A model generated the notes under the pieces. It saw only the letters and a program-made list of their open reading frames with translations. It ran no database searches and was not told where the DNA came from. 64,000 nucleotides of DNA from Desulfosporosinus orientis DSM 765 (GTDB taxonomy: Bacteria; Bacillota; Desulfitobacteriia; Desulfitobacteriales; Desulfitobacteriaceae). The position numbers and the translations under genes were made by a program. This document shows positions 42,294 through 51,874 of the stretch, piece by piece (position 1 is the stretch's first letter; each line of letters starts with the position of its first letter). The DNA is taken from NCBI RefSeq assembly GCF_000235605.1, contig NC_016584.1:4260001-4324000 (forward strand). The letters are read 5' to 3'.

Positions 42294-43397
42294 TTACTTG
42301 TCAACCTCACCTAAAACGAGATCCATGGATGCGAAAATAGTCACAAGATCTTGGATCTTCCAGCCTACAGCAATGGCAGGCAGCATTTGCACATTAACAA
42401 AGGCACCGGCACGGATGCGAACCCGAGCCGGTTTTGCCGTCCCATTGCTGACAATGTACCAGCCCATCTCCCCTTTAGGGTTCTCAACTCGATGATAAAC
42501 CTTGCCGGCGCTTGGTTTAATTGCCTTGGGAACCTTAGCCAGCACCGGCCCGGCCGGGATGTCCTTCAAGGCCTGGTGGAGAATCTTTTTGCTCTCTTGA
42601 ATCTCAAGCAGCCGCATTAAGTGGCGATCATAGGTATCACAGCCATACAATACCGGGATATCAAAATCGAAGCGGTCGTAAATACCGTAAGGCTCAGCTT
42701 TGCGCAGATCATGTCCTATTCCTGAAGCCCGCAGATTTGCCCCTGTTATCAGCAGATTTTCCGCCAGTTCCTTAGGCAGAATCCCCACACCCTTCATGCG
42801 TGATTGAACAATCTCATTGCCGAAAAAGATACCGTAATACTCCTCAAGCATCTCAGGCATATCCTCAAGAAAACTTCTCAGGGCCGGCATGAATTCGTCG
42901 GGCACATCCTGACTGACCCCGCCGATTCGGAAATAATTAGGAGTCATGCGGTTGCCCGCCGTCATCTCAAACAAATCAAGAATTCTTTCCCGGTCACGGA
43001 AACAATAACTCCAGGGGGTCCAGCCGCTGATATCCAAAGACCCGCTGGCGATCATGACCAAATGGCTGGCAATCCGACCCAATTCCGCAAAGATTACGCG
43101 CAGGTACTGGGCACGCTCCGGCACTTCTATATCCATTAATTTTTCAACCGCTTGAACATAACCCAGGCTATTATGGGGCCCCGCCAGATAATCTAAACGA
43201 TCCGTGTAGGGAATAAACTGAGTATAAGTTCGGCTTTCCGCCATTTTTTCCAGACCGCGGTGAAGATAACCGATTTTAGGTTCTATCTTAGTAACCACTT
43301 CTCCATCCAAATGAACCACCATGCGAAAGACACCATGAGTACTGGGGTGCTGGGGGCCCATGTTCAAAGCGTACTCTTGAGTTCCTTCAATCATCAC
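42294..43397 (-). CDS. nuoD: complex I 49-kDa-type subunit D
   Basis: 367 residues, typical of NuoD. N-terminal [20 protein letters not shown] (about 12-31) and [13 protein letters not shown] form the quinone pocket, where the His of the HPSTHG loop and a Tyr bind quinone. The C-terminal VLGEVDK is the remnant of the hydrogenase-like ligand region. Separate nuoC and nuoD genes are present, as in most Firmicutes. It lies 12 bases after nuoC. Confidence 0.95.
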   Translation of the reverse strand: MMIEGTQEYALNMGPQHPSTHGVFRMVVHLDGEVVTKIEPKIGYLHRGLEKMAESRTYTQFIPYTDRLDYLAGPHNSLGYVQAVEKLMDIEVPERAQYLRVIFAELGRIASHLVMIASGSLDISGWTPWSYCFRDRERILDLFEMTAGNRMTPNYFRIGGVSQDVPDEFMPALRSFLEDMPEMLEEYYGIFFGNEIVQSRMKGVGILPKELAENLLITGANLRASGIGHDLRKAEPYGIYDRFDFDIPVLYGCDTYDRHLMRLLEIQESKKILHQALKDIPAGPVLAKVPKAIKPSAGKVYHRVENPKGEMGWYIVSNGTAKPARVRIRAGAFVNVQMLPAIAVGWKIQDLVTIFASMDLVLGEVDK

Positions 43398-43409
43398 AAC
43401 TGCCCACCT

Positions 43410-43898
43410 CTATTCCCCCTCTTTTCTTACTCGCATCACAGCACGCTGTTCATGACTCTCAGTAACATAATCCTTGCGCAAAGGAAACCCTTCAAAATCA
43501 TCCCACATATAAATGCGCTTTAAATTAGGGTGCCCTTGAAAGTGGATTCCGAACATATCAAAGGCTTCACGCTCTAAAAAGTCCGCCCCTTTCCACAGGC
43601 CCGTAACTGAGTCAATGACAGGATTTTCCCGTTCAACCCTCGCAACAACCCGTAAGCGCTGAGGTCCGCCCAAGCTGGATAATTGGTAGACAATTTCAAA
43701 ATGGTCCTCCAGATCCATTCCGCATAAGTCATGGAGAAAATCACAGGGGACTTCTGCAAAGTTTCTGGCCTTTGTCAAAGCTTCCAGAGCATTTTGCTGA
43801 TTGACGGTTAATTCGAGTTCGCCCAGACTCTCTTCAACCTCTCCCTTGACTCTGGCTGCCAGCTCGCCCACTCGGGCCCGCAAAGAATCATTTACCAT
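43410..43898 (-). CDS. nuoC: complex I 30-kDa-type subunit C
   Basis: 162 residues. The signature [20 protein letters not shown] (about 110-129), then [17 protein letters not shown], is that of NuoC. Its start lies 11 bases inside nuoB. NuoC packs against NuoD in the peripheral arm and has no cofactor. Confidence 0.93.
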   Translation of the reverse strand: MVNDSLRARVGELAARVKGEVEESLGELELTVNQQNALEALTKARNFAEVPCDFLHDLCGMDLEDHFEIVYQLSSLGGPQRLRVVARVERENPVIDSVTGLWKGADFLEREAFDMFGIHFQGHPNLKRIYMWDDFEGFPLRKDYVTESHEQRAVMRVRKEGE

Positions 43899-44409
43899 AA
43901 TTAATTAACCTCGCCTTAGCAGGATTTTGGATCTTCTGCTTCAGCTGCAGCATACCAAAAATCAAGGATTCCGGCCGGGGCGGGCAGCCCGGAATATAGA
44001 CATCGATGGGAACAATGCTGTCCGCTCCCGGCACCACTGCATAAGAATCTGCAAAAGGTCCTCCGGAGCAGGCACAATTGCCCATGGCAATGGCCCATTT
44101 TGGCTCCGGCATTTGATCATAGATACGCCGCGCTACCGGAGCCATTTTTCTGGTCAAAGTTCCCGCGACAATCATTAGGTCCGCTTGGCGCGGTGAGGCC
44201 TGGAATACCTCATAGCCGAAACGGGATAAATCATAACGGGGATTTCCGGTTGAAGCCATTTCAATGGCACAACAAGCCAGCCCGAAGGATGCGGGCCAAA
44301 AAGAATGTACACGGCCCCAGTTGAGAAACTTTTCCAGGCTGGTCAGCAAAATATTTTTTTCCGACGCGGCTTCAGCATCCCGCAGCTCTTTTTCTTTTTT
44401 CACATCCAT
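43888..44409 (-). CDS. nuoB: complex I [4Fe-4S] subunit B
   Basis: 173 residues from ATG 44409, 7 bases after GAGGTG; a longer start 21 bases upstream overlaps nuoA further. It carries the N2 cluster ligands CC in [10 protein letters not shown] (about 43-52), [10 protein letters not shown] (about 111-120) and PGCPPRPE (about 138-145). N2 reduces the quinone. The gene overlaps nuoA by 10 bases and nuoC by 11, a tightly coupled operon. Confidence 0.95.
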   Translation of the reverse strand: MDVKKEKELRDAEAASEKNILLTSLEKFLNWGRVHSFWPASFGLACCAIEMASTGNPRYDLSRFGYEVFQASPRQADLMIVAGTLTRKMAPVARRIYDQMPEPKWAIAMGNCACSGGPFADSYAVVPGADSIVPIDVYIPGCPPRPESLIFGMLQLKQKIQNPAKARLINYGK

Positions 44410-44756
44410 TTTAAAGCACCTCTTTTCCAAGCGTACCCAAAGCCAATGATGAGAATAATCATGAAGATAAACATTTCCACCAGAGCATAGGTTCCCAACT
44501 TACGGTACATTAGGGCCCAGGGATATAAAAAAATGCTTTCTACGCTAAAAGCGGCGAAGACGAGAGCATAAAGAAAATAATTAATCTTGAATCCAATCCA
44601 AGCCTTACCAATTGGCAAATTACCGCATTCGTAAGTTGTCAGCTTTTCCTTATGGGGCTTATGGGGTGCCAGCCAATGGACCACAGTCATAACCACAATG
44701 GGCAGGACTATGGCAAAAGCGAGCAGCAGCCCTGCGGCGGCAAAATTATCCGACAT
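44400..44756 (-). CDS. nuoA: complex I membrane subunit A
   Basis: 118 residues with three membrane segments (about 8-28, 60-80, 88-108). The loop [20 protein letters not shown] (about 38-57) holds the conserved Tyr-Glu-Cys-Gly. It is the first gene of the operon nuoABCDHI, the order of Fpo-like complex I that lacks NuoEFG and takes electrons from a ferredoxin or unknown donor. The 162 bases upstream show no clear promoter. Confidence 0.93.
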   Translation of the reverse strand: MSDNFAAAGLLLAFAIVLPIVVMTVVHWLAPHKPHKEKLTTYECGNLPIGKAWIGFKINYFLYALVFAAFSVESIFLYPWALMYRKLGTYALVEMFIFMIILIIGFGYAWKRGALKWM

Positions 44757-44918
44757 CGTTCTTCCCCCTTCTGATCCCAGATCGTGACTTATTTCTTATG
44801 GTCCAAGTATCTATTTTACCGCTCTCCCTGGCTCCCTCCTTTCCAAGCTTAACCTTTAACCTACTCGAACCATAAAATTATCCCTGCATTCTCGCTGAAA
44901 AATGATGATTGATCCTCT

Positions 44919-45461
44919 CTACATCTTGGCATACTCAAGAATCTTAGTCTCCACATGTCTCAGCCAGCGAACATCAGCTTCGGCATGAAACAAGGCCGCA
45001 TCCGTGAGCAGGTCCGTTATCACATTCTCCCGGTTAATCCCTTCTTTAGCCAGGCGGTACTTGGTTTCCGTTAATTCTCTCATCTGATCCATGTATATTT
45101 GAGTCTGCCGTTCAGTCAGCCGGAGTGCCAGCTCAAGATTCTCTTGGCTGATAAACAAAAGTTTGATAAAAAGTTCATCCCGCAGAGGCCTTGGTTTGGT
45201 TGCCGGTTCTTGAAGCCAACGGGTCAGCTCTTGGATCCCTTTCGGACTAATAGCGTAGACTTTCTTGTCCGGCCGGGAATTTTGCTCTTCTTCCCTGCCC
45301 TCAACCAACCCCTCTTTTTCCAGTCTGTCCAGGGTCGTATAGATTTGTCCGTAATTTAAATTCCAAAAACTTCCTATCCGTTGGTCAAAAATGTTTTTAA
45401 GCTCATATCCATGGCGTGGTCCTTCTTTAATAATTCCCAAAATGGCATGTTTAACCGGCAT
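44919..45461 (-). CDS. PadR-family regulator with C-terminal effector domain
   Basis: 180 residues from ATG 45461 behind AAGGAG. The N-terminal winged helix (about 3-80) includes HAILGIIKEGPRHGYELKNI and NYGQIYTTLDRLEKEGLVEG. The C-terminal helical domain (about 95-178, VirR_alpha/Vir_C-type) is used for dimerising. It lies 61 bases downstream of a MacB-like permease gene on the same strand, the common place for a PadR repressor of an ABC exporter. Confidence 0.9.
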   Translation of the reverse strand: MPVKHAILGIIKEGPRHGYELKNIFDQRIGSFWNLNYGQIYTTLDRLEKEGLVEGREEEQNSRPDKKVYAISPKGIQELTRWLQEPATKPRPLRDELFIKLLFISQENLELALRLTERQTQIYMDQMRELTETKYRLAKEGINRENVITDLLTDAALFHAEADVRWLRHVETKILEYAKM

Positions 45462-45522
45462 GAATTACTACTCTCCTTAGCCTTCTTTATTCATAATGTC
45501 AAAGGTTATTGGTTTTTTGATT

Positions 45523-48048
45523 TTACTCCGAATGCAATACCTGGGCAGAATCAACCCTGGAGGCCAGCCAGGCCGGGTAAACAACACTCAGTCCAACAGC
45601 AAGAAACATTGCGGCAGAGACACCGATCATCTTGAGCCAGGGGATGTATATATCCAAGACCCACCCATTGACGTTTTTATCGAAAACCGTGCACGCAATC
45701 TGAATAGCAGCTGCAGTGGGGATAGCCAGTACTATTCCGGCAAAGAACAAAAGCCCAACTTCAATCATCAGCATGCCTCTGATCTGCCCGCGAGTGTACC
45801 CCACAACACGGAGGGCACCGATTTCACGCCTCTTCTCCAGGACTGAAATCAGCAGGGAATTCGTAGTCCCAACGGCTGCCACCAAAAGTATTATAATAAT
45901 AATAAAGTTAAAAATATTACAGATATCGCTGTTTAAACTGATCATACCTTCTCTGAATTCGGAAGCTAAGACTACCTGGGTTCGAAAGTCATTTTTTAAG
46001 CTTCCTTCCAGCAGCTCCTGTACGAAAGCCGGTGAAACACCCGGCTCCAAGGTTAAGTAAATATAATCAAAAGAACTATCCCTCCAATAGCGAATATAAT
46101 CCTGACGATTCATATACACACTTCCGTTATAGCTGGAGAAATCCTTAACAACAGCAACAACAGAGAACTCAATGGTTCCATTGGGAGTAGGAATCTTCAG
46201 TTTTTCTCCCCGGTGCACCCCATATTTTATAGCCAGGGACTGGGAAATCCAGATATTCTTTTCCCTTGCCATGGCCTCCCAGGCTTCATCCTTACTCGGC
46301 TCAACCACCAGAGGATCCATTAAATGGCGGTCAACCGAAAAATCGTACATTTGCAGGTCGATGGGATTCCCTTGCCATTGAATTCCGGTAGTCCGTAATC
46401 CGGCGGCAGCTTTTACCCCTTCTACTTGGCGAACCCGTTCCAATAAGGATTCGGGTAAACCCACCTGATTGCTGGAAAAAGTCTGCAATCCCTGAGTAAT
46501 CACAAGGTCGGGAGAAATTACAGAACTAACCCAGTGACTGAATGTCTCGTTAACGCTGGTGAGAGTTCCCAAAAAGCCGAAAGCCACCGCCAAGCCAAGC
46601 AGGATTGGCATTCCCGTTGCCACTGAACGTCTGGGCCTGCAGCGTAAAGAGCTCGACCCTAAACGACCGGTCAAGCCAAATAATTTTTCCGCTAACGGTT
46701 CAATCTTTTGCAAAAAGAAAATGAAGCAAGGCGGCATCAAGACGGCGGCTCCCAGCATAATACCCAGCATCGCTGCCTGGAATAAAAAGCCCAAACTATT
46801 CCCGTAAATCAGAATCAGCCCTGAGGCGAGAAACAGGCCGCCCCCCAGCACTGCCCGCCAACCCAGGTATCCGGGTTCCGTTTGAGAGGAGCGGTTGCTC
46901 ATAGCTTCAACAGGAGAAATATCGGCAGCCCCCCGGGCAGGCAGCCAGGCGGAAATAAGACAGGTGAACATACCCATCAGCCCAAAGGCAGCATAATCAC
47001 CGGCCGTAAAGCGAATGTGCGAAATAGAAATCTTAAACACTTCGCTCAAACTATCTCGCACCGTATTCAGCAAACCTTCGGCCAGGTATGTCCCTAAACC
47101 GAGTCCCAGCAAACTGCCGGCCACCCCGATGATCATGGCCTGAACTGCAACTAATTTGCGGATTTCCCACTGACCCCAGCCTAAAGCGCGCAGAATTCCA
47201 AACTGACGGTTTTGTTCAGATACCGCCACCCTCATGGAGTTATACACCACGTATAAAGCCAGGAATAAGCCTATCAGCCCATAGACATTATCTAGGCTCA
47301 TTAGAAACCTCAGCATTTTATCCGGCTCTCCGTTCTGTTGCAGAGGAGTGATTACTTCTACACCGTTCCCTAAACTCTCCCCCAAGGTTTTTTGCATCGC
47401 CGGTGTGTCGGCTGGGTTATGCAGGACAACACTTATGCAGGACAGCTTGTCCTCCAGCCCGAAAGCCTTTTGCGCCATAAGCAAAGGCATGAAGACTACC
47501 GCGCCTTGATTGGTCCGGGCCACTCCACTGTCTGCCAGACTTCCCACCACTGTAAAATCCCGCATTCCCTGCATCGTCTGGATCTGCAGGCTATCCCCCA
47601 CTTGCCCTTGTATCTCCCGCAACAATTCATTGGGAACAAGGATTTCCTGCCGGTCTTTAATAGGCAGGCGGCCTTGCTTCAGCTGATAGGAACGGATTTC
47701 TTCATCTTCTCCGAATACGACACCCATAATCAAGGTAAATCCCGGCAATTTCCGAACCTGGGCAGAATTCCGCAGCGAAGGAACTGCTGATTCTATTCCG
47801 GGAGTCTTTTCTACTTTCGCCAGTAAACTCTCATTTATACCACCCTGAGGAGCTTTCACCTCCAAGTGAGCCTTCCCGCCCAGCAAACCGGCAGCCTCCC
47901 GGCGGGCATCGCTGATACTATGATTCAGCCCCTGTAAAGCCACTAAAGCCGCCATCGCTGCCGTAACACTCAGCATCGTTAAAAGCGCCCGCAGTTTTCG
48001 GCGCTGAAAATAAGCCAGGGCTAACTTTATACTTAACAACTCTCTCAC
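45523..48048 (-). CDS. large ABC exporter permease (FtsX/MacB-type)
   Basis: 841 residues from GTG 48048, overlapping the ATPase stop by 4 bases. An N-terminal membrane segment (about 18-40), then an extracytoplasmic MacB-type domain (about 45-240), three segments with an FtsX domain (about 250-380), two or more further segments (about 400-490), a second periplasmic-type domain (about 500-700), and the last FtsX block (about 710-835, EKRREIGALRVVGYTRGQIR). This doubled layout is found in lipoprotein- and antibiotic-peptide exporters such as BceB/YknZ-like and LolCE-like. The cargo is unknown. Confidence 0.88.
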   Translation of the reverse strand: MRELLSIKLALAYFQRRKLRALLTMLSVTAAMAALVALQGLNHSISDARREAAGLLGGKAHLEVKAPQGGINESLLAKVEKTPGIESAVPSLRNSAQVRKLPGFTLIMGVVFGEDEEIRSYQLKQGRLPIKDRQEILVPNELLREIQGQVGDSLQIQTMQGMRDFTVVGSLADSGVARTNQGAVVFMPLLMAQKAFGLEDKLSCISVVLHNPADTPAMQKTLGESLGNGVEVITPLQQNGEPDKMLRFLMSLDNVYGLIGLFLALYVVYNSMRVAVSEQNRQFGILRALGWGQWEIRKLVAVQAMIIGVAGSLLGLGLGTYLAEGLLNTVRDSLSEVFKISISHIRFTAGDYAAFGLMGMFTCLISAWLPARGAADISPVEAMSNRSSQTEPGYLGWRAVLGGGLFLASGLILIYGNSLGFLFQAAMLGIMLGAAVLMPPCFIFFLQKIEPLAEKLFGLTGRLGSSSLRCRPRRSVATGMPILLGLAVAFGFLGTLTSVNETFSHWVSSVISPDLVITQGLQTFSSNQVGLPESLLERVRQVEGVKAAAGLRTTGIQWQGNPIDLQMYDFSVDRHLMDPLVVEPSKDEAWEAMAREKNIWISQSLAIKYGVHRGEKLKIPTPNGTIEFSVVAVVKDFSSYNGSVYMNRQDYIRYWRDSSFDYIYLTLEPGVSPAFVQELLEGSLKNDFRTQVVLASEFREGMISLNSDICNIFNFIIIIILLVAAVGTTNSLLISVLEKRREIGALRVVGYTRGQIRGMLMIEVGLLFFAGIVLAIPTAAAIQIACTVFDKNVNGWVLDIYIPWLKMIGVSAAMFLAVGLSVVYPAWLASRVDSAQVLHSE

Positions 48049-48785
48049 CTCGCCGTGGAATCAAGGATTCGTCCGTCTTTCAGGGTAACCAGCGTATGTC
48101 CGTAAGCGGCGACCATAGGATTATGGGTAACCATAATCAGGGTTACTCCCAAGTCCTCCGTAATTTCTTTCAATATGAAGAGCATCTCATCTCCCGTCTT
48201 GGAATCCAGGTTTCCTGTAGGCTCGTCGGCCAGAATAAGAGCGGGGCGATGAATGAGGGCCCGTATGATAGCTATTCTCTGCATCTGTCCTCCCGACAAT
48301 TCCGCCGGGTAGTTTTTTCTCCGGCTCTCCAGACCCACTCGTTTCAGCCAGCGGTCAACCTGCGGCTGCCAGACTGAGCGGGGCCGGCCGGCCATAAGTA
48401 AAGGCAAAGCGGCATTCTCCTCGGCACTTAAAGTAGGGATCAGATTGAATAACTGAAAGATAAACCCTAATTCCTGCCGGCGAAATATGGTCAGCTGATT
48501 ATCCGTCCAACCGGAAATTGCCTGACCGTTGAGGAAAATCTCCCCTTGGCTGGGCTTATCCAATCCGGCCACTAAATTCAGCAACGTAGATTTCCCCGAC
48601 CCGCTGGCCCCCATTATGGCTAGGAATTTGCCGCTTTTTACTTCCAAACTTATTTGATCCAGAGCCGTTATCCTTTCCGCGCCCTGGGTGTATTCTTTAC
48701 TAACTTGGTCCAGCCTGACCTCACATCCTCTAATCTTCTTTTCTTCTGGCAAATCCCTTCTCCTTGGCTCTTTAACTTCACTCAT
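48045..48785 (-). CDS. ABC exporter ATP-binding protein (MacB/LolD-type)
   Basis: 246 residues. Walker A GASGSGKST (about 58-66), signature LSGGQMQRIAI (about 162-172), Walker B LILADEPTGNLD (about 181-192), H-loop VTHNP. The leading 20 residues are charged and unstructured. First gene of an operon with the permease and PadR genes. Direct repeats in its promoter are the probable PadR target. Confidence 0.93.
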   Translation of the reverse strand: MSEVKEPRRRDLPEEKKIRGCEVRLDQVSKEYTQGAERITALDQISLEVKSGKFLAIMGASGSGKSTLLNLVAGLDKPSQGEIFLNGQAISGWTDNQLTIFRRQELGFIFQLFNLIPTLSAEENAALPLLMAGRPRSVWQPQVDRWLKRVGLESRRKNYPAELSGGQMQRIAIIRALIHRPALILADEPTGNLDSKTGDEMLFILKEITEDLGVTLIMVTHNPMVAAYGHTLVTLKDGRILDSTAR

Positions 48786-48804
48786 TGTTGCACCCTCTTC
48801 GCTA

Positions 48805-48840
48805 TAGCTAAAAGTATATATCTAGCTATTAGTATATATA
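48805..48840. promoter_or_regulatory. tandem TAGCTA-N2-AGTATATA repeats before the ABC operon
   Basis: Two 18-base direct repeats (48805-48822 and 48823-48840) share TAGCTA, two variable bases, then AGTATATA. They lie 20-55 bases before the ATPase gene start, overlapping the likely promoter. They fit a PadR-type repressor site. Confidence 0.5.
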
Positions 48841-49017
48841 ACAAGCTGATTGGCTTCAATTAATAGATAATTTATAAAATCGTAATATACCCCACCAAAT
48901 TACAGAAATTCTCTTAATGACTTAATTAACCGCTAAATTCACTGCATAAAGGCAAAAAAACGACAAACACATGTGTCTCCAAAAGATCCTTCAACCCTTC
49001 GTCTCCAGAAATAATAA

Positions 49018-49067
49018 AAGACAACTTAGCATTACTATCCTAAAAAACAGCAATGCTAGGTCGTCTT
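49018..49067 (-). terminator. terminator-like hairpin in the gap 48864-49336
   Basis: A 16-base stem with two mismatches (49018-49033 with 49052-49067), then TTTTATTATTTC on the minus strand. It lies 270 bases below the lipoprotein gene, with no gene between that I can support; the 470-base gap otherwise has only the palindromic repeat below. Confidence 0.6.
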
Positions 49068-49221
49068 CGCGTTTTCTAACAGATCCCCTTGAACTCGTGA
49101 AAAATTACTTGCTCCTTTGTTATCAAATCTTCAATTGATCTAATGGAAATTCAAAAGGATTTGCCTTGGCTGCTATGTTTCCTAAAAAAGTTTGCAAAAA
49201 ACAGACGCACAGGGGGAGTTT

Positions 49222-49295
49222 AAATTCGTCAGCGCTGACGAATTTAGATTGCCGTCACCAGCGAAGCCGGGAGGAAAACAGGTTCGCTTCCTCCC
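49222..49295. repeat. dispersed two-hairpin palindromic element, copy 2
   Basis: A perfect 24-base palindrome (49222-49245, AAATTCGTCAGC and its complement) is followed by GATTGCCGTCACC and a second stem (GGGAGGA 49269-49275 with TCCTCCC 49289-49295). It matches copy 1 at 40407 in the first 41 bases and shares its layout. Here it lies about 40 bases below the lipoprotein gene and might also end its transcription. Confidence 0.6.
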
Positions 49296-49336
49296 TCAGA
49301 TGAGCGCTGAATTTCAAATCCATTGACACTTCCGGT

Positions 49337-50281
49337 TTAAAGACCGGAAGCATGGTATTGAGCCAGGTAACTCCTGACAGCTTTTATATCCTTATTGCTG
49401 CCTGAAGCATTGATCTCCTGATCCAGCTTTAAGTCATTCTCAAAGCTTCCATCGGCCTTTTGAAAATAAACGGTGGCTAAGGGATTGTTCCCTTGTCCGG
49501 GATAGGCATCATCCACAATAATGATGATATCGGTTAAGCCGTCGTTGCTTACGTCGTCAAAGGAAACCGCTTTAACATCGACCATATAAGGGAGCGCCGC
49601 CTTAAAATTATAGAGGATATTCCCGTCCTGGTCCGTTAAATAAAATACCACGGGAATATGGCTGCCTGCTGTCAATTTACCAGATACAAATTTAACCTTG
49701 CCCCAGGAATTCAAATCCACCGGGAAGGATTGATCCTCAATAAGACTGAAGCCTTCTACATCTTTAAGATTATAGGGCACAAACTGAAAAGTTCCTGCCG
49801 GAGGCCGGGCGATAGAATCCTCACCTTGATCTGTCAGCTTAATGGATGCTTCCATCTCATTCTTTGCCTTAAAGCTTAATTTGATGATTCCTTGATTACC
49901 TCTCGAATCATTAAATTGGCACTCAGCCGTCCCGTTGATGATTGTCCCCTCAAAATCGGCTATATTGTTAGGGTGAGAGGGAGCGGGACCGACTACAATA
50001 AATTCCGCCTTTAGTTTGCCCTTTTCAAGGTTGGAAATTGTAAAAGACACCGCATTTCCGGCGCTGTTATCTGCTTCCTTTTTCATAACCCATGTCTTTT
50101 TAAGATATTGAGTGTAATCAATAGCCGTCTCGGCTGATGAAGCGGAGACAGACTCCTGAGCTGCAGCTCCAGAGGACTGCTCCTCCTGCTGTTGGAGGTT
50201 GTCCGCGGGAGCTGTCTTCCCGCATCCCGCCAGGAACATTGAACCTATGATTATTAGAGCTAAAAGTATTTTACTTTTCAT
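49337..50281 (-). CDS. secreted lipoprotein of unknown function
   Basis: 314 residues from ATG 50281. The signal peptide ends in lipobox LAGC (Cys20), then a Gln/Glu/Ser/Ala-rich linker (about 25-55). The mature part has two beta-rich regions: about 60-165, and 175-305 with DVSNDGLTDIIIIVDD, an FG-GAP-like D-x-x-x-D-G calcium loop. The latter resembles VCBS-type repeat sequence but only one copy is evident. Its stop lies inside a CTTCCGG/CCGGAAG hairpin (49329-49350). It stands alone. No family is recognised with confidence. Confidence 0.65.
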   Translation of the reverse strand: MKSKILLALIIIGSMFLAGCGKTAPADNLQQQEEQSSGAAAQESVSASSAETAIDYTQYLKKTWVMKKEADNSAGNAVSFTISNLEKGKLKAEFIVVGPAPSHPNNIADFEGTIINGTAECQFNDSRGNQGIIKLSFKAKNEMEASIKLTDQGEDSIARPPAGTFQFVPYNLKDVEGFSLIEDQSFPVDLNSWGKVKFVSGKLTAGSHIPVVFYLTDQDGNILYNFKAALPYMVDVKAVSFDDVSNDGLTDIIIIVDDAYPGQGNNPLATVYFQKADGSFENDLKLDQEINASGSNKDIKAVRSYLAQYHASGL

Positions 50282-50499
50282 TGTCTACCATACCTTTCGC
50301 AGCGCTCGGGCACAAACCATAAAAATATAAATCCCCTTGCACTATTCTTAATGGATTATACAAAAACTGACCCTCCCTAGATCTTCGCCGAAACACTTTG
50401 CTTTTCCTTCCAGCGTCTGGCTTTTCAGGTTGCCGAGTTCTGAAAACTGGATAACTTTACAGTGATGGCGTTATAATGAACTATAAGGAGGTTCAGATA

Positions 50500-51504
50500 A
50501 TGTCACATTTACTACCGCAGCCTTTACAAGCAGGCCCGTTAACCCTTAAAAACCGCTTGATCATGCCGCCTATGGCTACCGCCAAAGCAGACCCGGAGGG
50601 GAAAGTCAGCCCGGCTCTTTTGGACTACTATCAGGAAAAATCACAAGGCGGCTATCTTTCCCTTATTATTATAGAACATAGTTTTGTCCATGCTGACGGT
50701 AAGGCCAGCAACCGGCAGCTTTCAGTATCCGACGACAATCTCATCGACGGCCTTAAAAAACTGGCCCAAGTTATCCAGAGCAATGGCTCTAAAACCGTAA
50801 TGCAAATCAATCATGCCGGAAGCCATACAGCACCGGAAATCACCCATTCCGTCCCTGTTGCTCCTTCAGCAGTCCCTCATCCCCGCCGCAATAATTTGCC
50901 GGAGGAACTAGCCCGTAAAGAAATAGCCGCCATCATTAAATCCTTTCAAGAGGCGGCAAGACGTACAAAGGAAGCAGGATTTGACGGCGTGGAAATCCAC
51001 GCCGCCCACGGTTACCTGCTCAACCAGTTTTTCTCTCCTCTAACCAATAAACGGACAGATGAATACGGAGGAAATGTTCATAACCGAATTCGCATACACC
51101 TACAAATCATAGAAGAGATCCGTTCCGCTGTTGGTGACGATTTCCCCATTCTCTTGCGTTTAGGCGCCATGGACTTTAAAGACGGGGGAATCACCATCGA
51201 GGATAGTCAGATTGCCGCTCAAGCCTTTGAAAAAGCGGGCGTAAATCTTCTTGATATTTCCGGCGGATTCTCCGGTTACATGATACCTGGACTCACCGGA
51301 CAAGGTTATTTTGTCTCACTCACTGAAGCCATCAAAAACGTAGTATCCATTCCTGTGATTCTCACCGGCGGAATAACCGACGTATATTCTGCCGAAAGAT
51401 TGCTCTTGGAAGAAAAGGCTGATCTCATTGGTGTTGGAAGAGCCATCCTGAATGATTCCAAATGGGCTGAGCGAGCCCTTTCACGTTTCCCTTCCCTTGC
51501 TTAA
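50500..51504 (+). CDS. NADH:flavin oxidoreductase (Old Yellow Enzyme family)
   Basis: 334 residues from ATG 50500, 7 bases after AAGGAGG; an upstream in-frame ATG precedes the site. FMN-binding TIM barrel. KNRLIMPPMATAKAD (about 20-34), MQINHAGSH (about 103-111) and the catalytic HAAHGYLLNQFFSPLTNKRT (about 168-187), followed by DEYGG, match the short, single-domain class (like YqjM), with no Fe-S or NADH domain at the C-terminus. It reduces activated C=C bonds using NAD(P)H. The physiological substrate cannot be read from the sequence. Confidence 0.9.
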   Translation: MSHLLPQPLQAGPLTLKNRLIMPPMATAKADPEGKVSPALLDYYQEKSQGGYLSLIIIEHSFVHADGKASNRQLSVSDDNLIDGLKKLAQVIQSNGSKTVMQINHAGSHTAPEITHSVPVAPSAVPHPRRNNLPEELARKEIAAIIKSFQEAARRTKEAGFDGVEIHAAHGYLLNQFFSPLTNKRTDEYGGNVHNRIRIHLQIIEEIRSAVGDDFPILLRLGAMDFKDGGITIEDSQIAAQAFEKAGVNLLDISGGFSGYMIPGLTGQGYFVSLTEAIKNVVSIPVILTGGITDVYSAERLLLEEKADLIGVGRAILNDSKWAERALSRFPSLA

Positions 51505-51567
51505 ATTAGTAGATTCATACACTATGAACACAATTTAGGCAATGAAATATGAAACAGGAGAAGAGAT

Positions 51568-51851
51568 ATGGAAGCTTTTTCTTTGCGGATAATATTGCGC
51601 GGTATCCTATTCGCTTCTGCTATGATAACTTTTCTGGTTTACATACCTTAAGTAAATATTACACTGTCAATAAATACTTCTCTTTTTTTGGTATAGCTGT
51701 TTCTATATACTCTTTCGGTTATGGTATGGAATTATTTAGAAATTCCCCAAAGCTGACAGCCGCAATCGTGCCTGTTCAGTCATTGCTGATCATGAATTCC
51801 TTCCAATATAATGCATCCGTTGACCACCAAAATTTGACGGTATATAATTAG
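51568..51851 (+). pseudogene. degraded N-terminal fragment of a 7TM sensor kinase
   Basis: ATG 51568 behind AGGAG opens MEAFSLRIILRGILFASAMI, then TFLVYIP and stops at 51651. A second frame continues across it and reads FFGIAVSIYSFGYGMELFRN, then SPKLTAAIVPVQ, to TAG 51851. The I-x-I-Y-S-F-G-Y-x-M-E-L stretch is the pattern of the first segments of 7TM-type histidine kinases. The two frames together look like the first two membrane segments of such a protein joined by a frameshift, and the rest is lost. It could instead be two unrelated small genes. Confidence 0.45.
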
Positions 51852-51874
51852 AGCATCTGGAGGAGGTGAGCAAA

